Source: JBCCXZ01 sp965228005
Lineage (GTDB): Bacteria; Planctomycetota; Planctomycetia; Pirellulales; Lacipirellulaceae
DNA length: 64,000 nucleotides
Direction of reading: 5' to 3'
Assembly (NCBI GenBank): GCA_965228005.1
Contig: CBDDGV010000004.1
Coordinates: 1,054,001-1,118,000 of the forward strand
The position numbers were made by a program, and so were the translations under genes. The first letter of the stretch is position 1; each line of letters starts with the position of its first letter. This document shows, piece after piece, positions 24,377 through 32,487 of this stretch. Below the pieces are notes generated by a model. The model made no database searches, had not been told where the DNA came from, and saw only the letters and a list, made by a program, of their open reading frames with translations.

Positions 24377-25210
24377 ATGGCGGTAAAAGGAGAGCCCTGG
24401 GCGGGCGAGAAGAGGGGCGTGCCAAGCGGATTGTGGATGAGCTGCCCCGGTTGCAGCCGGGTGGTCTACAATCCTGAGGTCGAGCGTAACTTCGGCGTTT
24501 GCCCAGAGTGCGGCTACCACATGTACGTGGGTGCCAAAGCGCGGATCGCCGCCGTGCTAGACGACGGTACCTTTGAAGAACTCGACGAGAAACTGGAGTC
24601 GACAGACCCGCTGGGTTTCGAGGACCAAAAAAAGTACAGCGACCGCATCGTCAGCGAGCAGCAACGTACAGGCCTCAGAGACGCGGTGCTCACCGGCACG
24701 GGCATGATCCGGGCCCGGCGCGTCGCGATCGGGGTTACCGATTCAGCGTTCATCATGGGCAGCATGGGCTCCGTCGTTGGAGAGCGTTTGGCTCGACTCG
24801 TCGAAACCGCTACCGAACGCTCCCTGCCTTTGATCATTGTCAGCGCATCGGGCGGCGGCGCCCGGATGCACGAAGGCATCCTGTCGCTGATGCAGATGGC
24901 CAAGGTCACCGCGGCGCTCGCCGAGTACAGCGCCTCCGGCGGCCTGTTTATCTCCGTACTGACCAACCCGACGATGGGCGGCGTCGCCGCCAGCTTCGCT
25001 TCGCTGGGCGACATCACGATCGCCGAACCTAAGGCGCTCATCGGGTTCGCGGGCCCACGGACCATCAAGGCCACGATTCGGATCGAGCTGCCGGAAGGAT
25101 TCCAGACGAGCGAATTCTTGCTCGAGCACGGTTACATTGATCGGATCGTGGAGCGGTCGCAGCTGAAAACCGAGATTGCGCGGATCGTCGATTACTGCGG
25201 GGCCCAATAA
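24377..25210 (+). CDS. accD: Acetyl-CoA carboxylase carboxyltransferase subunit beta
   Basis: 277 residues. AccD with AccA transfers the carboxyl group from carboxybiotin to acetyl-CoA, giving malonyl-CoA for fatty-acid synthesis. The N-terminal zinc ribbon has Cys23, Cys26, Cys42 and Cys45 (CPGC...CPEC). The crotonase-like core follows, with SASGGGARMHEGILSLMQMAK and PTMGGVAASFASLGD, the CoA/oxyanion region, and GFAGPRTIKATI. I start at ATG 24377 because GGAGGT lies seven bases before it; the frame opens earlier at 24329. Confidence 0.96.
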   Translation: MAVKGEPWAGEKRGVPSGLWMSCPGCSRVVYNPEVERNFGVCPECGYHMYVGAKARIAAVLDDGTFEELDEKLESTDPLGFEDQKKYSDRIVSEQQRTGLRDAVLTGTGMIRARRVAIGVTDSAFIMGSMGSVVGERLARLVETATERSLPLIIVSASGGGARMHEGILSLMQMAKVTAALAEYSASGGLFISVLTNPTMGGVAASFASLGDITIAEPKALIGFAGPRTIKATIRIELPEGFQTSEFLLEHGYIDRIVERSQLKTEIARIVDYCGAQ

Positions 25211-25259
25211 CCAAACGGGCCCGGCCAGGAGCCCGCCGGTTGCGTGGAGCAGATGCGGC

Positions 25260-26135
25260 ATGGGTATCGGAACCTTCTTCAAGTCGCTCCTCGAAGGGGG
25301 CAAGGTCGACGTCTCCTCGCGGTACGAGATTCTCCGCGACGCCGTGTCGGGCACGATGTCCGATTTCCACATGGCTCGCGACCGCAGCAGCGGCGAGGTG
25401 ATTGGATTAAAGGTCCTCGACAAAGCGAAGACCGACGCGCTCGCGGTTAGGTTTCGCGGCTTGGACAAGCCTTCCGAAGGGGAGATCGCGGTAGCGATGC
25501 AGCATCCCCACATCGTCGAGACATTCAGCCATGGTTTGACGACGAAGGGTGAACAGTTCGTCGTTATGGAATTCCTCGATGGCCCCGGGCTCAACTCTCT
25601 GATTATCGGAGAGAGCCCGCTCCTCGAAGGCAATCGTCTAGCCTTGATGAGACAGGCAGCCGAAGCTCTGCACTACGTGCACGAGGCAGGTTACATCCAC
25701 CGGGACGTGTGCCCGCGTAACTTCGTATGCACCCAAGACGCGACGTCTTTGAAGCTGATCGACTTCGGTCTGACTGTCCCGGCGCGCAAGGAGTTTATGC
25801 AGCCCGGAATCCGGACGGGCACGCCGAACTACATGGCGCCGGAGGTGGTGCGCCGAAAGCCTACCGACCGTCGGTTGGATATCTTTGCGTTCGGCGTATC
25901 GATGTACGAGATGTTCGCCTTCCACCTGCCTTGGCAGAGAGGTGGAGGCGACGGTCTCGCAGCGATGAGCAATGCTCAGAGCGAGCCTCCGCCGCTTTCG
26001 AAGCACTGTCCCGGATTGCACCCTGAGATCGAGTCGGCAATCCACAAATGCCTAAGCCCCGCCCCGGAAAACCGCTTTGCAACGCTGGCGGATTTCCTCA
26101 AGGCCATCTCTCGAGTACCTAAGGACGCTGCGTAA
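25260..26135 (+). CDS. Hanks-type serine/threonine protein kinase
   Basis: 291 residues, cytoplasmic, consisting of little more than the kinase domain. The ATP-binding Lys is Lys51 (GLKVLDK). The catalytic loop is HRDVCPRN at residues 147-154 (Asp149, Asn154), the metal-binding DFG is at 168-170, and MAPEV follows the activation segment. The Gly-rich loop is weak (RDAVSGTMSDFH), giving looser nucleotide contact than usual. No membrane helix or PASTA domain. ATG 25260 was chosen because the upstream extension overlaps accD and is not kinase-like. Substrates are unknown. Confidence 0.9.
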   Translation: MGIGTFFKSLLEGGKVDVSSRYEILRDAVSGTMSDFHMARDRSSGEVIGLKVLDKAKTDALAVRFRGLDKPSEGEIAVAMQHPHIVETFSHGLTTKGEQFVVMEFLDGPGLNSLIIGESPLLEGNRLALMRQAAEALHYVHEAGYIHRDVCPRNFVCTQDATSLKLIDFGLTVPARKEFMQPGIRTGTPNYMAPEVVRRKPTDRRLDIFAFGVSMYEMFAFHLPWQRGGGDGLAAMSNAQSEPPPLSKHCPGLHPEIESAIHKCLSPAPENRFATLADFLKAISRVPKDAA

Positions 26136-26140
26136 TCCAG

Positions 26141-26764
26141 TCACGGTTTTGCTTCTCGAGAGTGCTCTTCGTGGCTCGGGTCCGGTTGCGATTCTACCAA
26201 GCGCTGGCGGACATACTGCTGGGCCACTTCAAGGTACGCCTTGGTTCGCAATCCTACTTTGCGTGCTTCGGCCTCGGCTTCGTCGACCGATACCCCGTCG
26301 TTAAGCACTCGGTGCGCATACCACACTGCACCAACGCGGTTCGCGCTCCCGCAGTGGAGCAGGACTGGGTGCCGCTGCTTGTCAGTTAGTACTTCGAAGA
26401 CCGCATCAAAAACCGCAGGGGTCAACTCTTCAGCCTTGAAAAAGGGGGCCGCAAGAAAAGTCATCTGGTTCCGGGACACCGCTGCAGATTCATCCCAGGG
26501 CACTTCGCCAGCTTCTCGTAAAGTCACAATGGTCTCGAAGCCCAGGCGCTTTAGCTGAGGAAGAGATTCCTCATCAGGTTGCCCCGCGAGGTAGATGCTG
26601 CCGTATCGAGTGACCTTGAGCACGCCCGGCAGCCGGCCTGGTTGAAGGGTGACAGGCTCCTCCGGCTGAGCACTCTTGACTGGCGTCTTGGCTGCACTAT
26701 TCGACTCGTCAGCGTGCAACAGGTTGGAGGAAGACACGAGTGCAATCAGAATCAGGCAGTTCAT
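26141..26764 (-). CDS. Exported protein-tyrosine-phosphatase-like protein (DUF442/DSP type)
   Basis: 207 residues from ATG 26764. A signal peptide (CLILIALVSSSNLLHA) is followed by the domain IYLAGQPDEESLPQLKRLGFETIVTLRE, typical of the beta-lactamase-hydrolase-like or DUF442 phosphatases. The Cys-dependent active site HCGSANRVG gives His137, Cys138 and Arg143, matching HCx5R. The general acid Asp is not obvious. Export is odd for this family and would place the enzyme outside the cytoplasm. The gene is convergent with the kinase; a functional link is speculative. Confidence 0.85.
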   Translation of the reverse strand: MNCLILIALVSSSNLLHADESNSAAKTPVKSAQPEEPVTLQPGRLPGVLKVTRYGSIYLAGQPDEESLPQLKRLGFETIVTLREAGEVPWDESAAVSRNQMTFLAAPFFKAEELTPAVFDAVFEVLTDKQRHPVLLHCGSANRVGAVWYAHRVLNDGVSVDEAEAEARKVGLRTKAYLEVAQQYVRQRLVESQPDPSHEEHSREAKP

Positions 26765-26888
26765 CGGCACGCCAATCACCCTTCCGCTGCGCCTGCTCTC
26801 CGTCGAAGTGTGCCCTCGGCCTATGCCGCTAAGGTTCGTGTGCCAGACAGCGGCTTATTGAAGAGCACGCGTAAGCTGTTGTCGGCAT

Positions 26889-27314
26889 CTAGATGTACCA
26901 CATCGGTACATCTGCGGCGAGCGCTTCCTGCAACATGCTAGCGAGCGACCGCTCTTTCAGTCGATCGCAGTGGTATTCCCAGATGTCGATGTCGATGGAA
27001 GCGAGTGATGCTGCGAACGGAGAGTTCTGGTCGGTTTCAACCGATCGGGGCCGCCCCCCTTCGACCGCCTCAAACACGCACGCGAGCGTGATGTCGGGGG
27101 CCGGCATTGCCAGGCGGTACCCGCCTGCTGCGCCGCGGGTGCTCACTACCAAACCAGCTCGCTTCAGGTCCTGTAGAATCTGCACCAGGAACTGGTGCGG
27201 TATCTGGTGACGTTCGGTGATACTCCTCAACCGCAAAGGCTCTCCAGAGCCCTCATTGCGAGCCAGCTCAAGCATCGCGAAGCATGCGTATCTGAACTTT
27301 GCGGAGAACTGCAA
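26889..27314 (-). CDS. Rrf2 family transcriptional regulator
   Basis: 141 residues: MQFSAKFRYACFAMLELA at the N-terminus, winged HTH with ITERHQIPHQFLVQILQDLKRAGLVVSTRGAAGGYRLA, then PDITLACVFEAVEG. The three Cys that bind an Fe-S cluster in IscR and NsrR are absent from the expected C-terminal loop (ETDQNSPFAA), so it resembles the cluster-free CymR-like group, which controls sulphur metabolism through CysK. It lies 10 bases after cysH on the same strand, so it probably regulates this operon. Confidence 0.9.
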   Translation of the reverse strand: MQFSAKFRYACFAMLELARNEGSGEPLRLRSITERHQIPHQFLVQILQDLKRAGLVVSTRGAAGGYRLAMPAPDITLACVFEAVEGGRPRSVETDQNSPFAASLASIDIDIWEYHCDRLKERSLASMLQEALAADVPMWYI

Positions 27315-27324
27315 GGCTTACCCC

Positions 27325-28101
27325 TTAGATGCCGCTGCCGTCTTGTTCTTCTAGAGAGTGGAGCCCGCACTCGGTCTTCTTGGAACCGCTCCAACGCCCC
27401 GCCCGCTCATCTGTTTCCCCGGCGGCGACGGCACGCGTGCAAGGCCAGCACCCAATGCTCGGGTACCCTTGATCATGGAGCGGGTTGTAGGGCACGCCTT
27501 GTTCGACGATTTGGGCCCACACTTCCTTGTTGGTCGAGTTGGCTAGTGGACTGACTTTGACAAGCCCGAACTTCTTGTCCCATTTCACGATATCAGTCCT
27601 TGCCCGGTCGGGGCTCTGATCACGCCGGATGCCGCTCATCCAAGCAGTCTTTCCTGCGAGCGACCGACGCAGGACCTTGATCTTGCGATCGAAGCAGCAC
27701 TGGTCCGGGTTCGTCTTGTACAGCGGGCCGCCGTGCAACGCCTCGTACTCGGGCACGGTCAGTTCTGGTTGGGCTAGATCGACCTCGAGTCCGTACTTCT
27801 CCGCGATCCGATCACGCAAGTCGAGCGTTTGCTGGAACTGGTAGCCCGTGTCTAGGTTGAAAACGTAGGTCTCGGGAGCAATCCGCGCCAGCATCGAGAG
27901 TATCAAGCACCCTTCAGGCCCGAAGGCCGTTGCCATGGTAAGGCCAGACCCAAATCGGGTCGCCGCCCACGAGATGATCTCTTCAGGCGAAGCCATTTCG
28001 AGTCTCTGGTTTGCCTCAGCCAACTCAGCAAGGAACTCTGGCGAGGCGTCGGTAGGCTTTGCTTGAGGGTCTGCCGATTGGTTTTGAACCGTCGTGGTCA
28101 T
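27325..28101 (-). CDS. cysH: Adenylyl-sulphate (APS/PAPS) reductase
   Basis: 258 residues. Reduces activated sulphate to sulphite in assimilation. The PP-loop-like fold has FNLDTGYQFQQT and MSGIRRDQSPDRA. Cys135-Cys136 (NPDQCCFDRK) and Cys218-x2-Cys221 (GCWPCTR) are the four ligands of the 4Fe-4S cluster that marks APS-type reductases, and Cys245 in KKTECGLH is the catalytic thiol. The presence of CC..CxxC points to APS rather than PAPS as substrate. It heads a two-gene operon with the Rrf2 regulator. Confidence 0.94.
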   Translation of the reverse strand: MTTTVQNQSADPQAKPTDASPEFLAELAEANQRLEMASPEEIISWAATRFGSGLTMATAFGPEGCLILSMLARIAPETYVFNLDTGYQFQQTLDLRDRIAEKYGLEVDLAQPELTVPEYEALHGGPLYKTNPDQCCFDRKIKVLRRSLAGKTAWMSGIRRDQSPDRARTDIVKWDKKFGLVKVSPLANSTNKEVWAQIVEQGVPYNPLHDQGYPSIGCWPCTRAVAAGETDERAGRWSGSKKTECGLHSLEEQDGSGI

Positions 28102-28395
28102 GGGAACTTGTCCGGATCGAGAAAGGTGACCTGGGCACTGGTGCGATGCACCTAATCTTATCTATATCGGTCAAGTTAATCAAATATAAGAGCCCCTCAA
28201 TGATCTCCAATCGTAAACCTTTTTCCCATATGAGATTACGATTCAGTGGGTGCCCTCTCTGGATCTGGGATTCGCTTTTGAACGCAAGTCCCTGTCAAGC
28301 TTTGACGATTGTAAGGACTGGGACTTGGCGTGTTCGGCACTGCTGAGAAGTGCCGCTTGCAGCATGGCCGGAGAGCATTGCTCGGGAGCTATATC
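28102..28395. promoter_or_regulatory. Divergent AT-rich promoter region of cysH and a small exported-protein gene
   Basis: The interval 28148-28195 (TCTTATCTATATCGGTCAAG and onward) is clearly AT-rich in a GC-rich genome and lies upstream of cysH. It is the natural place for the cysH promoter and an Rrf2 operator. I could not fix a definite operator; there is an imperfect dyad near 28153-28192. Nothing else is seen in the gap. Confidence 0.4.
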
Positions 28396-28911
28396 ATGCG
28401 ATTCATGGCTATCTTCACCATTGTTGCTTTAGCCGTAGTGCTTCAGAACCAACCCCCCGCTTTTGGACAATCTGCTCCGAGCAGCAACTACCATCGGCTG
28501 AGCGGGCAACAGAACCCGGCAATCCAGTACTTCGGAGGCGGTCTCGGCCGTCCGGTCCGAACAGGGCCTCAGAGGGCGGGGCTGCCGAACTCAGGTGGCC
28601 TAACGCCAGTCTCAACTGCTCCGATCAAGCCGTTCAGCTATGTTCAGCGAGGGCCTACCGTCAGCCCGTACTTGGGACTGGACCTGGTCGAGACGGCATC
28701 GGGGCTGCCGAACTACTTCGCTTACGTCCGTCCGCAACTAGATCGCATCCGTGAACTTGAATCCCAGCAAGCGCAGCTGAACCGGCTCCAAAAGCAAGTC
28801 GGCGGTCGGTCTAGCAGGCCGGAAGCTAAAGAGTCCCATCCCGCCAACGGCCCCAACGGGTACCGAGCGCAGTTTCTCAACACGGGCAGCTACTTCCAGG
28901 TGCGTCGCTAG
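28396..28911 (+). CDS. Small exported protein of unknown function
   Basis: 171 residues from ATG 28396. A signal peptide (MRFMAIFTIVALAVVLQ...AFGQ) precedes a Pro/Gly/Ser-rich region with GPTVSPYLGLDLVETASGLPNYFAYVRPQLDRIRELESQQAQLNRLQ. The segment SPYLGLD..N..NYFAYVRPQ, followed by a short coiled coil, recurs in planctomycete hypothetical proteins. No enzymatic motif. The upstream start at 28330 lies before a poor signal sequence, so I prefer 28396. Function unknown. Confidence 0.72.
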   Translation: MRFMAIFTIVALAVVLQNQPPAFGQSAPSSNYHRLSGQQNPAIQYFGGGLGRPVRTGPQRAGLPNSGGLTPVSTAPIKPFSYVQRGPTVSPYLGLDLVETASGLPNYFAYVRPQLDRIRELESQQAQLNRLQKQVGGRSSRPEAKESHPANGPNGYRAQFLNTGSYFQVRR

Positions 28912-29011
28912 AGGCCTTCACGCTTCCGCCCGCATCCGGGTGTGCTACAGTAACGGCGGTGTCGGCCGTGACCGCTCTCTCAGCCTGTGGACTCGCCCGG
29001 AGGCATTCGGT

Positions 29012-29491
29012 ATGTCGCTCTCTACTTGCAGAGTGTCTGTACTTCTTCTGCTGCTCGTAGCACACAGTCCTCCCGCTTTTGCGTCTGATGTCGAGGCCAC
29101 CGACACGCGCCACGCGGCGTTTGCCGAGGCGTTGACGGGGGCTACGCTTGTCGGGCACTTCACCGAGGGCGACGACGACCCGCCGCTCAACGCCGAGCGT
29201 TACGAGCTGAAACAGGTTCGCCACGTGGAGGGCGACAACTGGTTGTTCGCGTGCCGGATCAAGTACGGCGAGCGGGACCTGACCGTGCCTCTCGTGTTGC
29301 CGGTGTACTGGGCGGATAAGACGCCAGTGATCACGCTGGACAAGCTTCCGGTTCCCGGCATCGGGACGTTCTCTGCGCGGGTGCTGATCCATGACGGCTA
29401 CTATGCGGGCTATTGGAGCGGCGAAGGGCACGGCGGGCACCTGTTCGGTCGGATCGAGCGGCCGAGTGCTGAAACCCCGGCCGAAGAGTAG
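29012..29491 (+). CDS. Small exported protein of unknown function
   Basis: 159 residues from ATG 29012, with GGAGG eight bases upstream. Signal peptide RVSVLLLLLVAHSPPAFA. The mature part, HAAFAEALTGATLVGHFTEGDDDPPLNAERYELKQVRHVEGDNW, then IKYGERDLTVPLVLPVYWADKTPVITLDKLPVPGIGTFSARVLIHDGYYAGYWSGEGHGGHLFGRIE, has the look of a compact beta-sandwich and ends in an acid tail. I recognise it only as a conserved planctomycete type of protein. Convergent with rsmE, 11 bases apart. Confidence 0.75.
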   Translation: MSLSTCRVSVLLLLLVAHSPPAFASDVEATDTRHAAFAEALTGATLVGHFTEGDDDPPLNAERYELKQVRHVEGDNWLFACRIKYGERDLTVPLVLPVYWADKTPVITLDKLPVPGIGTFSARVLIHDGYYAGYWSGEGHGGHLFGRIERPSAETPAEE

Positions 29492-29502
29492 TGTTTGGCA
29501 CA

Positions 29503-30231
29503 TTATCCCGGATCTGCGTGAACCCCTTCCATGGGCTGTCCCAGCACAGCCACCGCGACGCAGGCTGCTGCGGCTGTTTCGATACGCAGGACATGCGGTC
29601 CTAGTGAAACGGTCTTCCAGCCGGCGCCTTTCGCGGCTGCGACCTCCTCGCGAGTGAGCCCGCCCTCTGGGCCGATCGAGAACGAGATGGAGTTCGAACC
29701 CATCACGGTTGCAGCTGCGGCCGTCGTTGACTCGGGGTCCGCGACCAATCGGACCGATGAGGCGTCGCTTGTGATCCAGTCGCCCCACTTCATGGGGGCT
29801 GTGATCTCCGTGAGATGGTTGCGGCCGCATTGCTTGCAGGCCTCGATGGCGTAGCGGAGGAGCTTGCCGCCGGCGTCCTTGGGGGCCGCCACGCTCCGTT
29901 CGGTGATCAGCGGGACGATCCGGCTCGCCCCGAGCTCGGTGCATTTCTCGATGAGCCAGCGCTGCCGGTCGCCTTTGGGGAGGGCGACCCCGATCGTTAC
30001 CTCCCGGAGGGGCCCGCTCTCGTCCTTCAAGGCCGCCTGGGTCTGGACGTTGACTGAGCTCCGCGAGCGATGGGTTACGGTCGCCGGGAAGGCGTTGCCG
30101 CGGCCATCGAAGAGCTCGATCTGCTCTCCCTCTGCTGCCCGCATGACGTGCAGCAGGTGGTGGGCTTCGGGGCCGTCGAGCGTGACAAGGGCTTCCGGCT
30201 TGGCGTCGGGGCTGTAGTAGCGGTTGGTCAT
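29503..30231 (-). CDS. rsmE: 16S rRNA (uracil-1498-N3)-methyltransferase
   Basis: 242 residues, SPOUT-fold methyltransferase that methylates U1498 in the decoding centre of 16S rRNA. The PUA-like N-terminus (HHLLHVMRAAEGEQIELFDGRG) is followed by GVALPKGDRQRWLIEKCTELGASRIVPLITERS and the knotted SAM site FSIGPEGGLTREEVAAAKGAGWKTVSLGPHVLRIETAAAAC, all well conserved. Normal length. Its start codon lies 150 bases from the ExeA-like gene, which reads away from it. Confidence 0.95.
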   Translation of the reverse strand: MTNRYYSPDAKPEALVTLDGPEAHHLLHVMRAAEGEQIELFDGRGNAFPATVTHRSRSSVNVQTQAALKDESGPLREVTIGVALPKGDRQRWLIEKCTELGASRIVPLITERSVAAPKDAGGKLLRYAIEACKQCGRNHLTEITAPMKWGDWITSDASSVRLVADPESTTAAAATVMGSNSISFSIGPEGGLTREEVAAAKGAGWKTVSLGPHVLRIETAAAACVAVAVLGQPMEGVHADPG

Positions 30232-30383
30232 CGGCGGACTTGAGCGTGCTCTGCGGGCGCCAGCGTTGCTGGCTCGGTGGCGGAGTCTATCGCCTGGTTG
30301 CGGCTGTGTGAAAGTTTGCTGCGTCTGCGGGCCGATGCCAACCTGGGCTGCACGTTTGTGTTCTTCAGGAAGGGCGTTTGCGT

Positions 30384-31190
30384 ATGTACTTGCATCATTG
30401 GGGCTTGCACCGGGAGCCCTTCCCGAATGGTATCGACGCTCGGGCGTTGTTCGAAGGCGCGGCCCAGCGGGAGGCGTTGGCCCGGTTGCGGTTTGTGGCC
30501 GGCGGCGGGCGGCGGACGGCGCTCTTGCTGGGCGGTGCCGGCGTGGGCAAGTCGACGCTGCTGTGGCTGTTCGGTCGTGAGCGGCGCGACGCCGGGGAGG
30601 TCGTGGCCGCGGTGGACCTGGCGGGGCTCGCCCCGCGGGAGTTCTACCTGCGGCTGGCGACCGAGCTGGGGACCGAGCCCGGGATTTCCGACGACCACGC
30701 GACGCTGCTGCGGAGGGTGAGCGACCGCCTCATCGCGAACCGGGCCGTCGGGCTGGAGACGACGCTGCTGCTGGACGGGGCCGACCTGGCGGGGGTGGAT
30801 ACGCTCTCGCACGTGCGGCGGGTGCTGCGGCTGGAGTCGCACACGGAGCGGCGGGTGGCGGTGGTGCTGGCGGCCGAGCCGACCCGGCTGGTGCAGCTCG
30901 GCGAGATCGCGACGGAGCTGGTCGACCTGCGGGTGGACCTGGAGCCGTGGACGGAGACGGACACGATCGAGTACCTGCAGATGGGTTTGGTGGAGTCGGG
31001 CGCCGACGGGCCGGTGTTTGATTATCCTGCTCTGCTCGAGGTGTATCGATTGTCCGGCGGCGTGCCGCGGCGGGTGAACCGGTTGGCGGACTCGGCTTTG
31101 TTGATCGGCGCTGCGGAGGGCGCGGAGCAGATCGACTTGGCGACGGTGCAGGCGGCGCAGGAGGCGGTCGGGCTGCCCGCGTCGGCCTAG
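30384..31190 (+). CDS. ExeA-like AAA ATPase
   Basis: 268 residues from ATG 30384, with AGGAAGG about ten bases before it; a TTG six bases earlier is also open. MYLHHWGLHREPFPNG is the characteristic start of ExeA/GspA-type and transposon TnsC-like ATPases. The Walker A GGAGVGKST is at residues 50-58, Walker B LLLDGAD follows, then an arginine-rich sensor region and the C-terminal GGVPRRVNRLADSALL. In type II secretion ExeA remodels peptidoglycan; in planctomycetes such ATPases also appear alone. No secretion genes adjoin it, so its role is open. Confidence 0.85.
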   Translation: MYLHHWGLHREPFPNGIDARALFEGAAQREALARLRFVAGGGRRTALLLGGAGVGKSTLLWLFGRERRDAGEVVAAVDLAGLAPREFYLRLATELGTEPGISDDHATLLRRVSDRLIANRAVGLETTLLLDGADLAGVDTLSHVRRVLRLESHTERRVAVVLAAEPTRLVQLGEIATELVDLRVDLEPWTETDTIEYLQMGLVESGADGPVFDYPALLEVYRLSGGVPRRVNRLADSALLIGAAEGAEQIDLATVQAAQEAVGLPASA

Positions 31191-31333
31191 GCTGCTTTTG
31201 TCTTTTGGCGCTGAAACGGGCACACGCGGCGATACGCCAAAAGTCTTCTCTTTTGTCCGCTTTCTTGTTCGTTTGACCGTCGAGGCGTAGCTCGACGGCT
31301 ATCAGCGGGCGGACTTAACAATCTGAGTTTACG
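31191..31333 (+). repeat. Dispersed 3'-UTR element, copy B (after the ExeA-like gene)
   Basis: Starts at the base after the stop codon and runs in the gene's direction, exactly as copy A does after mscS. The conserved 5' block is 31191-31255 and the conserved 3' block 31305-31333. The middle folds the perfect hairpin CCGTCGAG-GCGTAG-CTCGACGG, with the same GCGTAG loop as copy A but a different stem. No protein-coding reading is supported. Confidence 0.85.
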
Positions 31334-31513
31334 TCTTTTCGTGTCGAGTTTTTCGATTGCGGATTGCGGAGTTCGGGTTGCGGATTCACAAGCGGGGCAA
31401 GAATCTTCAGTGGAAGCCAACCTAGCAGGTTGGGTGGCCATTTTCAGCAAAGAAATGGGGATCCGGCTCGGTGTAGAAGGAGTTGCCGGCAGCGGCTGGC
31501 TAGTGCTGGCAAC

Positions 31514-31547
31514 AAAAAAGGCCCCCGGCTCCGTGGAGCCGAGGGCC
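31514..31547 (-). terminator. Intrinsic terminator of the PEP-CTERM gene at 31597
   Basis: On the reverse strand GGCCCTC-GGCTCC and GGAGCC-GGGGGCC pair around a 2-base loop, followed directly by TTTTTTG (plus-strand A at 31514-31519). It lies 50 bases past the stop. Confidence 0.85.
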
Positions 31548-31596
31548 TCGAGTCTCATCAACTTATGCGCCCCGATACCTCCGGGGCCGCAAACTT

Positions 31597-32487
31597 CTAG
31601 CCGTTGCGGCGGCGAGTGGCGAAGCCAACCAGACCAAGGCTGATCAGAGCCAGGGCGGCCGGCTCGGGCACGGCGAGGACCGTGACCGTCGCGGTCGTGG
31701 TGTCGACGCCGAAAGCGTTGGTGACTTCCACGCCCACGTTGAAGACCTGGTCGGCCACGGTGTTGGGCGGGCCGAAGGTGTCGCGGAAGTCGGCGATGGC
31801 GAGGACGGGATCGTTGCCGTTGTCGGTCTCGAAGACGCCGTCGCCGTCAGTGTCGAAGGCGAAGCTGAGCGGCGAGTCGCCGGTCGAGCCGCTGGCATCC
31901 AGTGCCGTGTTGAGGGGGTCGCCGCCCAAGCGGTCGATGACCACGTCGGCGAGGGCCGCCGTGGGGGCTGTGCCCATGGGGTCGTCGACGAGCGGCAGAT
32001 CTGTGATCCACTCCGATTCGAAGGCCGGGACGCCCGTGAAGGCGTACTGCACCGAGATCGATGCGTTGGCACCTTGGCCGGCGGGGAGCACGAGCTGCGC
32101 GAAGTCGTTGTTGAAGCCGGCGAGGTTGCCGCCGAGCTGCGTGATGGCGCCGCTGAGCGTGTTCGCGTCGTCGTCGCTACCAACAACGGTCAGGCCGACG
32201 GCCACGGTGTTGGCGCCGAGGAAGTCGGTGTCGGCGTTGCCGCCGGTGAAGTTCACAACCGCGGGGTTGGTTTCCAGGTGGTTGAAGAGCCCCGCGGAGG
32301 TGGCGGTAAAGTTGATCGTGTCGATGTCGGTCTCGCCGTCCGGGTCGAAGCCGATGTTGAACAGCTCAAGGCCGCCGCCGATGTCGGTGGGGGCGCTGAT
32401 GCTGATGACGGGGCCGGCGACTACCGAACTGGCGAGGAGGGCGACCGTAGCGAGCGAGAGCAATGCGGAGGAAAACAGCTTAGTCAT
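31597..32487 (-). CDS. PEP-CTERM protein, paralogue of the next PEP-CTERM gene
   Basis: 296 residues from ATG 32487, with GGAG nearby. Signal peptide TKLFSSALLSLATVALLASSVVAG. The N-terminal domain (SISAPTDIGGGLELFNIGF...ADTDFLGANTVAVGLTVVGSDDDANTLSGAITQLGGNLAGFNNDFAQLVLP) is closely related to that at 33423-33980. An extra ~110 residues follow, with FDTDGDGVFETDNGND, an Asp-rich calcium-type loop, and a PKD-like or VTNAFGVDTTTATVTV end. The tail is VPEPAALALISLGLVGFATRRRNG. Exosortase sorting is likely; function unknown. Confidence 0.88.
   Translation of the reverse strand: MTKLFSSALLSLATVALLASSVVAGPVISISAPTDIGGGLELFNIGFDPDGETDIDTINFTATSAGLFNHLETNPAVVNFTGGNADTDFLGANTVAVGLTVVGSDDDANTLSGAITQLGGNLAGFNNDFAQLVLPAGQGANASISVQYAFTGVPAFESEWITDLPLVDDPMGTAPTAALADVVIDRLGGDPLNTALDASGSTGDSPLSFAFDTDGDGVFETDNGNDPVLAIADFRDTFGPPNTVADQVFNVGVEVTNAFGVDTTTATVTVLAVPEPAALALISLGLVGFATRRRNG

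Noticed and set aside
31187..31561. Reverse-strand 124-residue ORF across copy B of the 3'-UTR element
   Set aside because: It is antisense to the repeat element and crosses a terminator; residues are not protein-like.
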